Origin: Erythrophleum ivorense
Taxonomy: Eukaryota; Streptophyta; Magnoliopsida; Fabales; Fabaceae
Direction of reading: 5' to 3'
DNA: 64,000 nucleotides
NCBI GenBank assembly: GCA_026724425.1
Contig: JAIUCV010000345.1
Location: 186,001-250,000, forward strand
Below, piece by piece: positions 12,682 to 24,565 of the stretch. A model generated the notes under the pieces. The model saw only the letters and a program-made list of their open reading frames with translations, ran no database searches and was not told where the DNA came from. The first letter of the stretch is position 1, and the number at the start of each line of letters is the position of its first letter. The position numbers were made by a program, and so were the translations under genes.

Positions 12682-15600
12682 TTTGGAGGTCTAGGAAATA
12701 TTTGGTGAATTGTTGAAGTTGGAGAATTTTCTGGTTTTGGTTATTGTACTATGCAACTAGGTCCAAAAATGAATATGTGTCGTTCATGGACCAAACGGTG
12801 TCCGATTGTTATAAAATTTTATGGGTATAAACTAGACATCTACAGTGACCTGTACCAACTAGAAGCACTTTGATTGGAGGTCTGTAGAGGGTGAAAGAAC
12901 TTTCTGAAGTTCTGTGTCAGCATAAGGGAAGCCATCCGACCTTCGTTAATATTCCACTAGTTTTCGAAGTTCAAAGACTATTGAAATGATTTGAACTTAT
13001 TTTTTCCCTCTAGTTAACATCTGTATCTTTCTAGATTGGTATATTTTACCTAGATTGGAGTTTTTTTAAAATTAGTTATGAATTTTTGAAATTCATTATA
13101 GCAAGATGCATTAGTACTAGGGACAGCCGGACCTCTGTCTCTTTTTCGATGTCAAAAGTAATCCAAATGCTGAGATTGTGGTTTGAAATTATTTTTATTG
13201 TAAAGTTAACATCTAGAGATTTTCAGAAAGCTATGGTTTTCTTGATTCCCATTTTTCTAGAATTAGTTATGATTTTCCAAAATTAGAGCCAAAAATTTGA
13301 CTTTTGGGCCAATGTGAGAAATTGCATTTTATTGGTTTTTGGCTTCATATCCGTGGTTCATGGGTTGTTTTACACCATGTATGAGTTGCATAAATGGAGT
13401 TTGAGTAGAGAATGTAAATAATGGGTTCACAGGACCCACGGGGTAAAATATGAACATTTAAACCCTGACTTAAAGTATTAAAATACTACAGTTTTGGTCT
13501 TTTTCATTAGAAATCATATGGAATCAAGCCTAGAGAAAGATTAGTTGGAGTTAAGTCATTATGGTGTTACATGGTCTATTAATGGTTCATGGATATTTTA
13601 TGATTTAAAGAATGCAAAATTTGGTTCCAACTGGTTCTAATTAAGCCATATTATGCCATGTCTTCATTTGGGCACATTTTAAATGGTAAATGCATTATAT
13701 ATGGCTGGTCTAGCATGTCTCAAAAGACCTGCAACTCAAAATCACATTCGTACTTATTATTATATTCATTTGTGATGTGGAACTCAAAGGGTTAAATGAC
13801 ACAATGTCATATATTAATATCCAAAAATGAATTGTGCATCATAGTTTTATACTTTTGAGTGTGTGGGAATGATCATATATCAAAATATACATATACATCA
13901 CCATAGGTGCAAGAATATGTATTAAAACTTAAACTAGTGCCAGAGTAGTTCTTCTTAGGCTCTTAACTCATTATCTTTGCTTTCTTGGGAACCACCTAGA
14001 CATGGTTAGGGAAAATAGGAGAAATAGTGAGATTCAAATAATCCCAATAGCTTATTCATTATTTAAGCATACATATATAGTATATTCAAGATCAAAGAAA
14101 GCAGACATGCATGTCATATATATTCAAGATTATTTATATTCATACATTAAGGATCATATGACTTCACTAAGAGCAAAACCAGCTCTAGAGACTTTTGGCA
14201 TAGTGTCACCCACCAATTAGAGACTTAGGTTTAGCTTCACCCTCTTTTAGGGGCTTTTGACTTAGTTTCACTTATAATTGAGACTTTTGGTTTAAATTCA
14301 CCCACATTTAGGGCTTTTGGCTCATCTCACCCATTTCAAGAGACTTTTAGAACAACCTTATCTATTCAAGAGCCAAACTAATTTCAAATGCAATTGAATA
14401 TCATGCAATTACATATGATTATCAAACAATCAACAATACATATAATTTGCAAATAATACATACAAACAATCCAAGACACTCAAGTAACTAAATACATATA
14501 CAAGAATAGATGAAGAGTTACCTCAACACAAGAGTTTAACTTAATTCCCTTTTTGTCCCTTGACTTGGTTCCATGGCCTCACACCCACACTTGAATGAAA
14601 TGTCACTTGCTTGGCCTAGACACATCGAATGAAGTACAAAATTAATAATAGAACTATGTTTATACTCATTTAAGGCTTATGCAAGTTTAATTAGAATTTT
14701 AGGCTTACATATAGTTCGATTAAATGGCATAATAAAGTAACTTTTGTAAATCAATATCTTGGCTTCAATTCCTTACTCAATACGAGTTATATAACTTTAT
14801 TAGAACTCATTAGAGCCATCATAAATGTAATTTAAGGAACCTAGTACCAAGTTACTTCTTCATACATAATAGAATCCTAAATTTTCATCTTTTAGAATAA
14901 GGCTTATAAATTTAAATCAATGATTTTTTTAGTGTTTATAATTCATATCTAGATCATTTATAACCTTAGAATCAACAAAAAAACTCCTTAAGTACTCTAA
15001 GTAAGTCTTGGCCAAGACATGCCCTATGGTAGGCTTCTATGGATTTTTTATTCCATTTTTAGGGAAATTGGCAACTATAAAGGTTCTTTAGTTTCTTCTT
15101 AGTTCAATTATACTCTTACATAGATTGAAGCACCTTTCTAAGGCTTCATACTTCTTGATATGCAATCAAAACCCTAAGTATCAAATCTTGCATTATGTGA
15201 CTTCTTAATTGATTTTAATGGTATATTCTTAATCTCCATGCTTTAAAACCTCAATTCCTACCATGTTTTAGCCAAGAATCAATTCCCTCTAGGATCATCA
15301 TGTGTTGGCCAAACATAAGGATGTATAGAAAAATGAAGAGAAGCAAGTTCTTATACTATGCCTTATATCATTTGAAAAGACTTTTCATGGAGATTATGAA
15401 GGTGTATTTATTTCCTCCTAAAGAGCTTCTTCCACTATGGGTTCAAATACAAAACTTTATCTTTTAGAAAACTAAAACCATAGAAAGAAAGAGAAGGAAG
15501 AATAGAAAAGCTTTTATAAGAGCAAGGTAGGCTAAAACTCTGTATTTGCTTACCTTTGTAAAGCTTCTTTCCTTCCTCTTCCTCGGTTCCTTCCCCATGT

Positions 15601-16180
15601 TCTTGGTTTTATTTCAGGGCAAAAGTAAGGCGGTTAGAAGAAGTTAAAAGGTAATGTGAGGTATATAAGAAGCAATAGGGTTGTTTTATAATAATTTTCA
15701 AAATTCCTATTATGCCTTTCCATTTCTATTTTTCTATTTGAATCTTTTTTTAGAATTGTCTTTTCTATCAAAATATTTTTTTTTCAATTTTGTAAGATTC
15801 AAAATAATCTAAAACAAGCTAGTCAAAGTTTAAGTTAATTGATGACTTAAATTGTACACTAAAAAGGTTTTAACCATTTTGATGATTCCTATAATTTTTT
15901 GGGTATCTGAAAATCCTAGTGAGGCCAATTTTATCATTTAAAATTTTCTCCTTTAAATTTTTAAAAATTTACCAAAAATTATAATTTTACCACTAAGTTT
16001 TTGATTTATTCTGTTCAACCGTTTTAGCTTTAATTCCAGGCCATTCTTAGTTTCTTAACCACATTTCTAAATGTTTTGATTAATATTCTATCCTCTATTG
16101 GCTTTAATTTACTTTGCTTTAGGATCCTCTTATATCTCAAAATACGTTTCGGTTTAGTTTTTGAAAAATCAGATATTACA

Positions 16181-17409
16181 ATTTTGCTATATTATTTCAC
16201 TTATTGTTGTTATATTTTTCTATTCCCATTTTATCTAAATTAGTTTATTTGCACTACTTTACATTCTAGATAGTCCTTTTCAGTGGCATGGCAAAGGCCA
16301 AATCATGATATCCATCTTATTTTTCTCTTTATATGATATGCAACCTAAAGCTGCTTAGATTTTATTTTTTAGATTGTATATAACAATGCCGCTACTAATC
16401 TTTGATTGTGGTTCTAAATCCTAACATCTTTGGTTATTCTTATCATTATTAATGCATGACACATGCTTTAGTGAGTCAAAACAATAGTAGAAAAGTTTCA
16501 CCATTAAAAATGTTTGTTGAAAATATCATATGAACTTAGTAGATAATTTTATTTGTTCAAGAATTTGAGATCTATTATAAGATAATGATTGTCCTTTATA
16601 AATTAGTTGTATTAAAGTAAATTGACAACATCAAACTTCATACAAGTTTCTTGTCTTTTGCTTAATCCCTTGGACCTTGGCATTCATATTCTTTGGTTAT
16701 TGCTATTTGTACTTCTATCTTTTTTCATTATTCTCATTTTGGCCATTGGCATCCATATTCACACTGGCTCCCATTCTTAATGATTATGATTATGTGTCAT
16801 TACAATGCTTTAGGATTTTTCACTTCTTTTTTTTTGTTATTGTGTCCATTAGGTCCTCATTTGTCATTCCATAGTTTCCAACATTGTATTCCAGAACTAT
16901 ATATCTATCATGTCTTTCTTCAACTTCAAATGTTGAAATTGATGATGGATGATAAAAAGTTAGATATTTCTTTCTTTAAATTTATTTTTAATGTATTTGG
17001 GCATAAGGATAGACAAAATATTCAAAACCTACACACACAAGGTATAAAAATAAAAAATGAGTTTTGATTTGATATTTTTGTTTTAGCACCTAAAGTTTTT
17101 AAGTTTAGATTTGAGTTATATAATATCCAATTTCATCTTTTCCTTGTAGTATATATCTATTATATATATATACACACATTAAGTTAATATAAGAAAAAAA
17201 AACTTATATGTAATTACTTATAAGATTAGGTATTATTGCAGTATTAGGTATCAAATGTGGAGAAACATGTCTGTTAGCAAATAATTGGGCTTTGTCAACA
17301 ATTTTAACATGCCATGTTAATAAAATAAAAGAGAGTTAAACAACCTCTCATTATGTAACTATGGTTTTCCTTTTGTCTTATCATATATATCCTACTTTAT
17401 GATTCATAG
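16181..17409 (+). other. AT-rich spacer, no gene recognised
   Basis: The longest open frame (16693-17067) is hydrophobic and T-rich and does not resemble a known family. The words gcataaggatagacaaaat occur here near 17000 and also near 5768, just after the Harbinger transposase. This suggests that both flanks of the LTR nest derive from related transposon DNA. Confidence 0.4.
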
Positions 17410-17995
17410 ATCCATAAAAGTGTGGCACCATTTAGATATCAACCATTCCCCTACTTTCATGACTTGTTCATAGTTTGGGGAGATGATAGAGCTAAGGGAC
17501 AAGATGCCTAGGATACTAGGGACATTAGAGATGCCTCTTCAAGAGGGAATGGAAGTCCTAGAAGAGATGACTTTATTAACTCACCATTGGGTATAATTGT
17601 CATATTCAGATGTCCCTTTAACAAATGCTAGTGAATCCACATCATCCTTATGGATAAGGAAAAAACAAACATGTGATTGTGTAGAGTTATTGGTAGAAGG
17701 GTTGAAGGAGGTTGGTGTGAAAATGGATGAATGCATTATGTTTGTTGCTACAAACATTTGTAATGGTATAAACTGATTGGCACACAATGCAAACCTCTGG
17801 GAGAAAGCAGTCAATCTATTGGGAGATTTGCTAAAAGTTAATGGCCCGACTACACATGAGTTTTACATAGCTTGTATTCAAATATCTTGTGACAACAAGC
17901 TGCTGCTATGCTTCCCCATGATATTAGATGTGTTGAAGGCTAAATGGATGAAACAAATAATTAGGTGTAGGATGAATAACTCACTTAGTTAATGT
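17410..17995 (+). pseudogene. Harbinger ORF1 C-terminal remnant
   Basis: The translated frame ends in TTHEFYIACIQISCDNK, followed by LLLCFPMILDVLKAKWMKQI. This resembles the conserved C-terminal tail of plant Harbinger Myb-like ORF1 proteins (a short helix region with A-C-I-K-I and a final K-x-x-W-x-x-x-I). Upstream, at 17470-17590, are polar Ser/Arg/Asp-rich stretches typical of the linker. Stops and frame changes interrupt it, for example at 17775. Strand and order fit the N-terminal exon at 6100-6424. The function of the intact protein is to bind DNA with the transposase and support its nuclear action. Confidence 0.5.
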
Positions 17996-20900
17996 GTATT
18001 AAGCTATAAGCACTTGCTTTTGTGTATGTATTTTGCTAGATAATGTAATTGCAAGTATTAGCAGTCTTATGTATATTTTAGGTAAAAGGCTGCTACTATC
18101 ATTTAGTATGAATAGTTTGTTAATGAAACTGACCTAATCATTAGTTAGTTGGACATTTTGGGTAGATGGCTGCTGCCTCTTTTTTTGTTCTTGTATTACT
18201 AGATGAATGTAATTGACTAGCTTAGTTAATGGGAACCTATAACTATGTCAGTAGATTAATGGTTGAAACATATATGCTTTGAAAGAGCATTGAAGATTTG
18301 AATTTTTTATGTTTTGATTAGGTAAAGCTTAATTTATATGAAAGTTACTACAAAGGTGAAAGAATGCTAGGAATACAAGAAAGGATTGAGTACTTTGTTT
18401 TTGAAACTTATTATTATTATTATTTTCTTTTTCCCAATTAGGAGTTAAAGCTATATTGTAATAGGTTATAATGTCACATACCGTATTGGCTGGTTCATTG
18501 CCTATATAGGTGGCAAACGTCCTACAAGTTTAATCATATAAAAGGCATTATTTGGTTGCTCATCAAGAAACTATGCATCCATAAGAACATTATCAACCAA
18601 TTTGCTATTCATTTTATTAGACTTTTGCTTGGCAACACAATTTAACGTAATGGTGTAAAAAATATAAATTATTTTTGTGTGAAACCAAATTAATGTCATT
18701 GAAATCTGTTATTAACAAAATTAATAATAATAGATTGTTAATAGTTTTATTATTAATAATAAGTTAAGCTAATTGCCTCCATCATATAAATAGGGGTGTA
18801 AATTGCAATACATTAGTGACACAATTATTAAGATAACATTCAGATCTTTTTTTTTTGGAAAAAAGTTAAATATAACTTTTTTATCTATTTATTATTAAGG
18901 CTTTTGCAACATATTATTAATTGCTTTAAAAAATATAAGAATTTTCATAACAAATACTTAAAGAGTTATATATATAAGATTATTGACAAAATTAATAATA
19001 ATAAGATCAATGTGAGCGGTTAAAAAAATGTGACTAAAAGGGTGAAGTCAGCCATTATATGACAAGGATAGGGAATCCTTGTTATCTCTTTGCATTATTG
19101 ATTTTGGTTACAATTGGCTTGTATTCATGTTAACATGTAATGCATTATTTATAATAACAAAAAGTACAAGTTACACGAAGCCACAAAATGGAAGCCACTC
19201 CCTCAACATGCAACATCCTTATTTAGGAGCTTTTGCAGAATATATAGCAATGAAACATCTATAATAGACACCATAGTAGATAAAAATATATAATGCTAAT
19301 CCTAGTCAGAGCTAATCATAGTCAAAGCACATATATGTCTCATTTTAAACTTAAAATTGATAGATGCCTAATTCTCTAATAAACGTTTCACCTTCTTTAG
19401 TGCTACTTAGGCATGCATTTCTAGCAATGGTTGCTACTCCCTTAAATAGATTGCATGGGTTGCTTTCTCAAAGAGATTTCTACCCTATGGTTAGTAAAAG
19501 GTGAATTGTGTTTCAAGGCCCTCCTTCAAAGACTTTAATTGAGCACTATGATCTTGCAAGGCTTGACAACGGACTTGACAAACTTAAAGCAACCCTTTAG
19601 CTTACACAAAATGCATATAAAGGTTAGCAAGCTTCACTTGCACTTCCTTGTAATGCTGACAGGCCTTATCAGTTACAATCTCAATGTGTATTCCATTTGC
19701 TATTTTAGCATGGTCGATGGTCCTAGAGTATCAATTAAAAGGGAATGAGTTTACATTATCAAAATGCACACAACATATGGATGCCTATATGTCAAGCATG
19801 AAAGAATCATCCTCTACTGAAAACAGAAAATGAAAACCACACAATATATCTCAGCTTCATCCAATAACTTATATAAAGGTAATGAATTTAATCTATAGCT
19901 CATTGATTGCCTTGTGAATATATTGTTAACAATAATTATATGATGCTTTTTCATATGTTGCATCTAGAAATGCTGCTAATGAATTTTCATTCTTCAATTG
20001 GTAAACATAAGTGTTTTCAATTTTAACCAAACCCTTTATGGCTATCATATATTCCTATTTTGATAACCAACTGATGGTTAATATGCAAGCTCTAATATCA
20101 TTGTGAGTTACACTAAGACAGTTCAAATCCTAAAATAGCTAAGAGGGGAATGATCTTGCCTTTTTGGCCTTATCATAGTTTATTTTGATAGGGCAAATTA
20201 CTACATTGCTTTGTCAAATCTAAAAAACTAAACTCTCTTTTCTTATTTTAAGCATGTTCCCCAATTATTCTTCAATTATGATAACATTCAAATTTAATCA
20301 ATGAAAATTATTCAGCACAAAAATCTAGCTATTCAACACTTGTTACTATTCTACTATGTAAATCTCCATGTCCTATCATCTCATTCTAATCATCTTCTAA
20401 AATTTTGATTCACTTATGATATCATACAAATTCTCCATTTAAATCCCAAGAAGGGAATGGTCTTGACTTGTTGGGCCTTTACTCATTGTTTTGACATAGT
20501 AAATTACCAAACTTATAAGTCATAATATAAATTTCTAGCCTATCTCATATCATTTACTCATCTTTTTCTAATTTTTTCACCTATAATATCATACAAAATA
20601 TTAGATGTTCAACACTTCCTTGTTGCCTAATTGGTTTAAGTAAATTACAAAAGCAAACAAATCCACATTCTGATTAAGTAAATTACAAAAAGCAAGAAGT
20701 TCACAGAACCCTTGCAGCATTAGGAAGCAACAATATAATATAAAAAATGTTTTGAAAAAAGGGATTTAATATAGGTTGACCAGTCACAACTTCTTGTGAT
20801 AGATCAATCCGAATCATAGACATTGCACAATCTTGAAATGTTCAAGTACATGAAGAAACCAAAATTGCATTATTGCACGTTCAATCCACTTAAGCATCAT

Positions 20901-23900
20901 CAAAGACAACCATACAACAACACTAATGGGCTATGTAGAAGGGAGTCAATAGATTGAGCAAAAGGAGAATATCATCATGGGTTTAACAAAATGAAAAAAA
21001 ATCAATTATAAACCTATAAATGGAGTCTTTATCTACAATCCCAACCCTTGTCACTCAATTTAGAAACTTTACTCTTACTTTTGAAAATGACACTCTCATA
21101 TCCAAAACAACCCACCACCAAGGAAGAAATCTCACAATCATTGAGCTAAGATTGCACTTGCTAAATTATCTCTTCTATTTCAATGATGATTGATCAACAC
21201 CCATGGATGAGTGGAATGGATGACACTTCCTGAGATGCTTCAATGCCAAGGTTCTACAAAAGAAGGGAGAAAAAATGAATGAAGAAAGCCCTAATATAAA
21301 CATCCTTATTTAGATGCGTAAAAGGCTATTTTTTTTAAGTGCAATTTGGTCATTTATAATCAGTTACTTTCCATTTCATCATTATTTCTATCTTACCAAA
21401 CAAACAAATGGAAAGGTATTCCCTTTCAATTTTATGACATATCAAATATAATTTATTCCATTCCATTCCATTTGGCATTCCCTTTTCATTTCCATTAAAG
21501 AGAATTCTGTGTATGAAATATGTTGTAAGCTTCATTAACTTCCTTTAAACTTTTCCTTACGATTCTAGTTGTCTTCTTCTGCAAGAGGGTTATCATCTTC
21601 TTGTCCTACTCTTGTGGCTGAATGAATGGGTGTTGTGAGCTTCCTCTTTTGTGCAATCTTATCTTATGTGGAAGAATAGTGTGTTTTCCATCTTCTCCAA
21701 CATCTGCATCTACACTAGCCACCATCAAGCTGAGTTAGAAGCTTAGGCATCCTTTCCTATATTTGCAAGCTTACAATCCACCTCTTGTTTAGCTTAACTT
21801 GCTTCAAAATTTCTTTCTTCAATTCTTAGCTTTTGTTCATAAGGTACTATCAACTCCATCATTTGAACTTTAACACCATTTTTTTAAAAGAAAATCTAGT
21901 TACTCCTTTTTCTTCTCTAATAGCCCTAAACCTATGGGTCTCCTTCCCTTGTTTAGTGAGAATGGTGTAAAGCAGTTAGGTTGTAAGAGTTATTGGAACC
22001 TTAATAATTTCTATTTAGTGTGGTAAATCAATCCTCCTTCATTTCCTATTATTTTCAACATAGAGTTCTTTAGAAATTCCCTTTTATCCTCTTGCATATA
22101 TTGCTCATAAGATTAAGAATGGAAAAGTTTATGATTGTAAGTAATATCTCTAATCGGCATGTGGGTGTGGTGCTCATTTGTCATAACCTTCAACCATGGT
22201 CTCTTAATGTAAGCTTTGAATCGTAAAATCTTGCTGCAAATTATATGGGATTAATTAAGAGACATTAATGGTAGCATTGAGAATAGAAAATAATTGGACA
22301 AGTTTAAACCTCATATTTTGGTGGAAATTAATATAATTTGTAACCTAAATAGAGGACTTATATGGAAGTAAGGATTTATTTAGGTATTAAGGTAATTAAA
22401 TTAATTATGTCAAGTATAGAGTTAAAATTGAAAAATTATGCAAAGGTAGTGAATTGCATAAACTAATATATGAGTGCACCATAGGTCAAATAGCAACATA
22501 ATCACGTAAGGTGAAATAATCTCAATTATGAGAGTATAAATGACTAACGAATAATCTAGGTGAATATTAATTTAAATAAATAAATTAAATAATAAGGATT
22601 AAGATGAGCAATAGAATAAGTAAAATAAACTAAATGTCAATTGGGATAGAGACCAAACTAAAAGGATTTAAAACAAAAAAATTTAATTAATCAAACTAAG
22701 TAGGAATTTGGTTAAGATAGTCTAGTTAAGGGAAATATTAAACTAAAGTTTAGATAATGTGGTTAAAGCTTAATATAGGAAGGGTTAAATTGATTAATCT
22801 TGAAGGAAAAAGGAAACTTAAATTGGGTTCTTAAAATTGAAGGAATTGCTATGATTTCTTTTAAGAATCCTTTTGAGTATTCTTTGAGGAGGGTATAATG
22901 GTGGTTTGGGTATAGAAGGACTGATGACCATTCAACAAGCACAATAAGTAAATTATAAAGCATGATATATTTTTAATTTTCATTCTCTTTTTATTTCAAC
23001 TATTTTGTTTGCATTCTATATGTCTATTAGATCAGACATTTTAGATAATGTCTTAATGTGTATATTATTAATGATAATAAATCTTCCATACTATAAAATA
23101 CTATATGTGTTATGTTATCAAAATGGATATGAAATGATTCGAATGGTGATTTTTAGAAGATTTGAAAGGTGATAAATTACTTTAATATGCTTTTATGGCA
23201 TTGCTTAAGTGCTTACGTGTTATGATTCTAAAATACCATATTATTAATTGTGTAATTTGCTTTTAGAACCACTTGGTCTTAAAGATTTTTGAATATGAAT
23301 TATATGTATTATGTATATAAAAGTAAGATTGTACTAAAAGTTAGTTACTAATAATAGTCCTATTAGCCCTTAGTATATATTAGATACTACCAAGTGGTTT
23401 TTATGATTGTTTAAGAGTCATAGAGAAAATGGTAAGTAAGGATAATAGTAGTAGTCATGCTTGCGATTCCCATCTACAATGTTCTGTTGATAAATGTGTG
23501 ATTGTTTATCTTTGTGAGTTATGTGCTCACGTTAGTATATATGTTAAAACTTATAGTTCTATATGAACCTTTTTAATGAAGTGTTTTTATTAAATTATTT
23601 TTTGTATAACAGTTATTCTGGTTTAACAAGAAACTTTTTAATGTTTGAACTTAAATTTATTTTAATTATTTATTCTTCATAATTTTCTCATATTAATTTT
23701 ATATTTTGATTAAAATATTATATGCATATGTGTTTCGTGTATATTATGGCATTAATAATGTAATTTACAAATTTTCCATTAACTCAAATCTTTTAACTTT
23801 TTATATTTACCAATTGTTTCATACCTTTTGCTATTTAAAGATTTATATATTTGAACTTTTATAAAAATTATTGCATGCTTTTATATATTTAAGTTTTTGT

Positions 23901-24560
23901 TGTTTATTATTAAATCAAAACCTTTTTTCATTTAGAAAAATTCTATATTTGCTCATCCCTCTGGTTATTATACTTTATCTTTTAATCATTGAATATTGCA
24001 ACTCATTCTATTATTTCTTTTTGCAAATAGGCAACTTATGTCCGATACTCTTCTAATGTAATTTGAGAAAGTTGCTAGTGAAAAGCCTGCGATTGATTTG
24101 TCCAATGTTAATGAACTATTGTCTTTGTATATGTATAGTTGTACTTTAAATTTTGCTTACAGATAATAGGTAGAATCCTTACCCTCATAGTTATATCCTT
24201 ACATTGATTGATGGTAGAGAATAGAACTCTCTTGTTGTGGGTCTAGTTTGATAGGTTGCAAGTAACCCAGAATGTCCTAATTTGAGAAACTTTGCCAAAT
24301 TTTCTATAACAAACTAATTGTGATTCAACTGTAAAATATAGTTAGGTTATGATATTGTGATCCTAATAAGGATAAAGCAAACTTATGAGATGGTGCCTTA
24401 ATTTGAAAATGTTATATAATATTTAATCATGCATTAGAATTATATAAGGATTCATGTGTCTATTAGGCTTATAAGTGCAAGGTCTCCTCATATCTCATGC
24501 TAGTCATGTCTCTATTTGGCATGTGATGTTGTGATTAATGAAATTCTGATAAAATATTAA
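17996..24560. other. 6.6 kb AT-rich repeat-poor DNA, no gene recognised
   Basis: I found no frame longer than about 70 codons that looks coding and no element with clear ends. Minor items are A/T-rich (taataat) stretches at 18715-18770, two related blocks around 20140-20220 and 20455-20520, and a repeated word taagtaaattacaaaa at 20638 and 20675. A minus-strand stretch at 19360-19830 reads for short distances like protein with stops, for example AKIANGIHIEIVTDKACQHY, but I cannot assign it. It is probably old transposon debris. Confidence 0.4.
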
Positions 24561-24565
24561 GTTCC

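Larger units (their letters stand above)
8127..13571 (+). mobile_element. Long LTR-like element, middle of nest, TSD TGGTC
   Basis: The element starts TATAACA at 8127 (TGTAACA with one substitution) and ends TGTTACA at 13571. TGGTC at 8122-8126 repeats at 13572-13576, a perfect 5-bp duplication inside the older host element. It is itself split at 10006 by an inverted younger copy. Without that copy it measures about 2,765 bp, close to the 2,675 bp of the inner element. Contents in order are an array of TATAGCGA-like words (8205-8420), a GA-rich stretch (8530-8600), a four-unit CCAAAAGTCC repeat (9195-9310), and a 3' part resuming at 12687. No internal domain or second LTR is seen, so a solo LTR is the simplest reading. 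Confidence 0.85.
7547..16180 (-). mobile_element. Long LTR-like element (TGTAACA family), outermost of a three-level nest
   Basis: The right end reads TATTACA at 16174-16180, a one-base variant of TGTTACA after the leading T. Sequence from 16180 leftward matches the complete copy at 24566-28244 in reverse up to 13572. It then resumes at 8126 and runs left to about 7547. The interruption is exactly the younger element at 8127-13571 with its TSD. The left end is decayed; TTATACCATTG at 7547 is the best match. ATTTT at 7542-7546 equals ATTTT at 16181-16185, supporting the boundary. Without the insertion the element is about 3.2 kb. A variable repeat of GACTTTTGG-type units lies at 14190-14350. 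No gag or pol is seen. Confidence 0.65.

Noticed and set aside
16693..17067. 124-codon plus-strand frame
   Set aside because: The T-rich hydrophobic translation has no recognised domain, lies between transposon pieces and overlaps another frame of similar quality.
20140..20520. Two similar blocks with ggaatg(a/g)tcttg as a possible small transposon
   Set aside because: Similarity is patchy and no inverted ends or target duplications were found.
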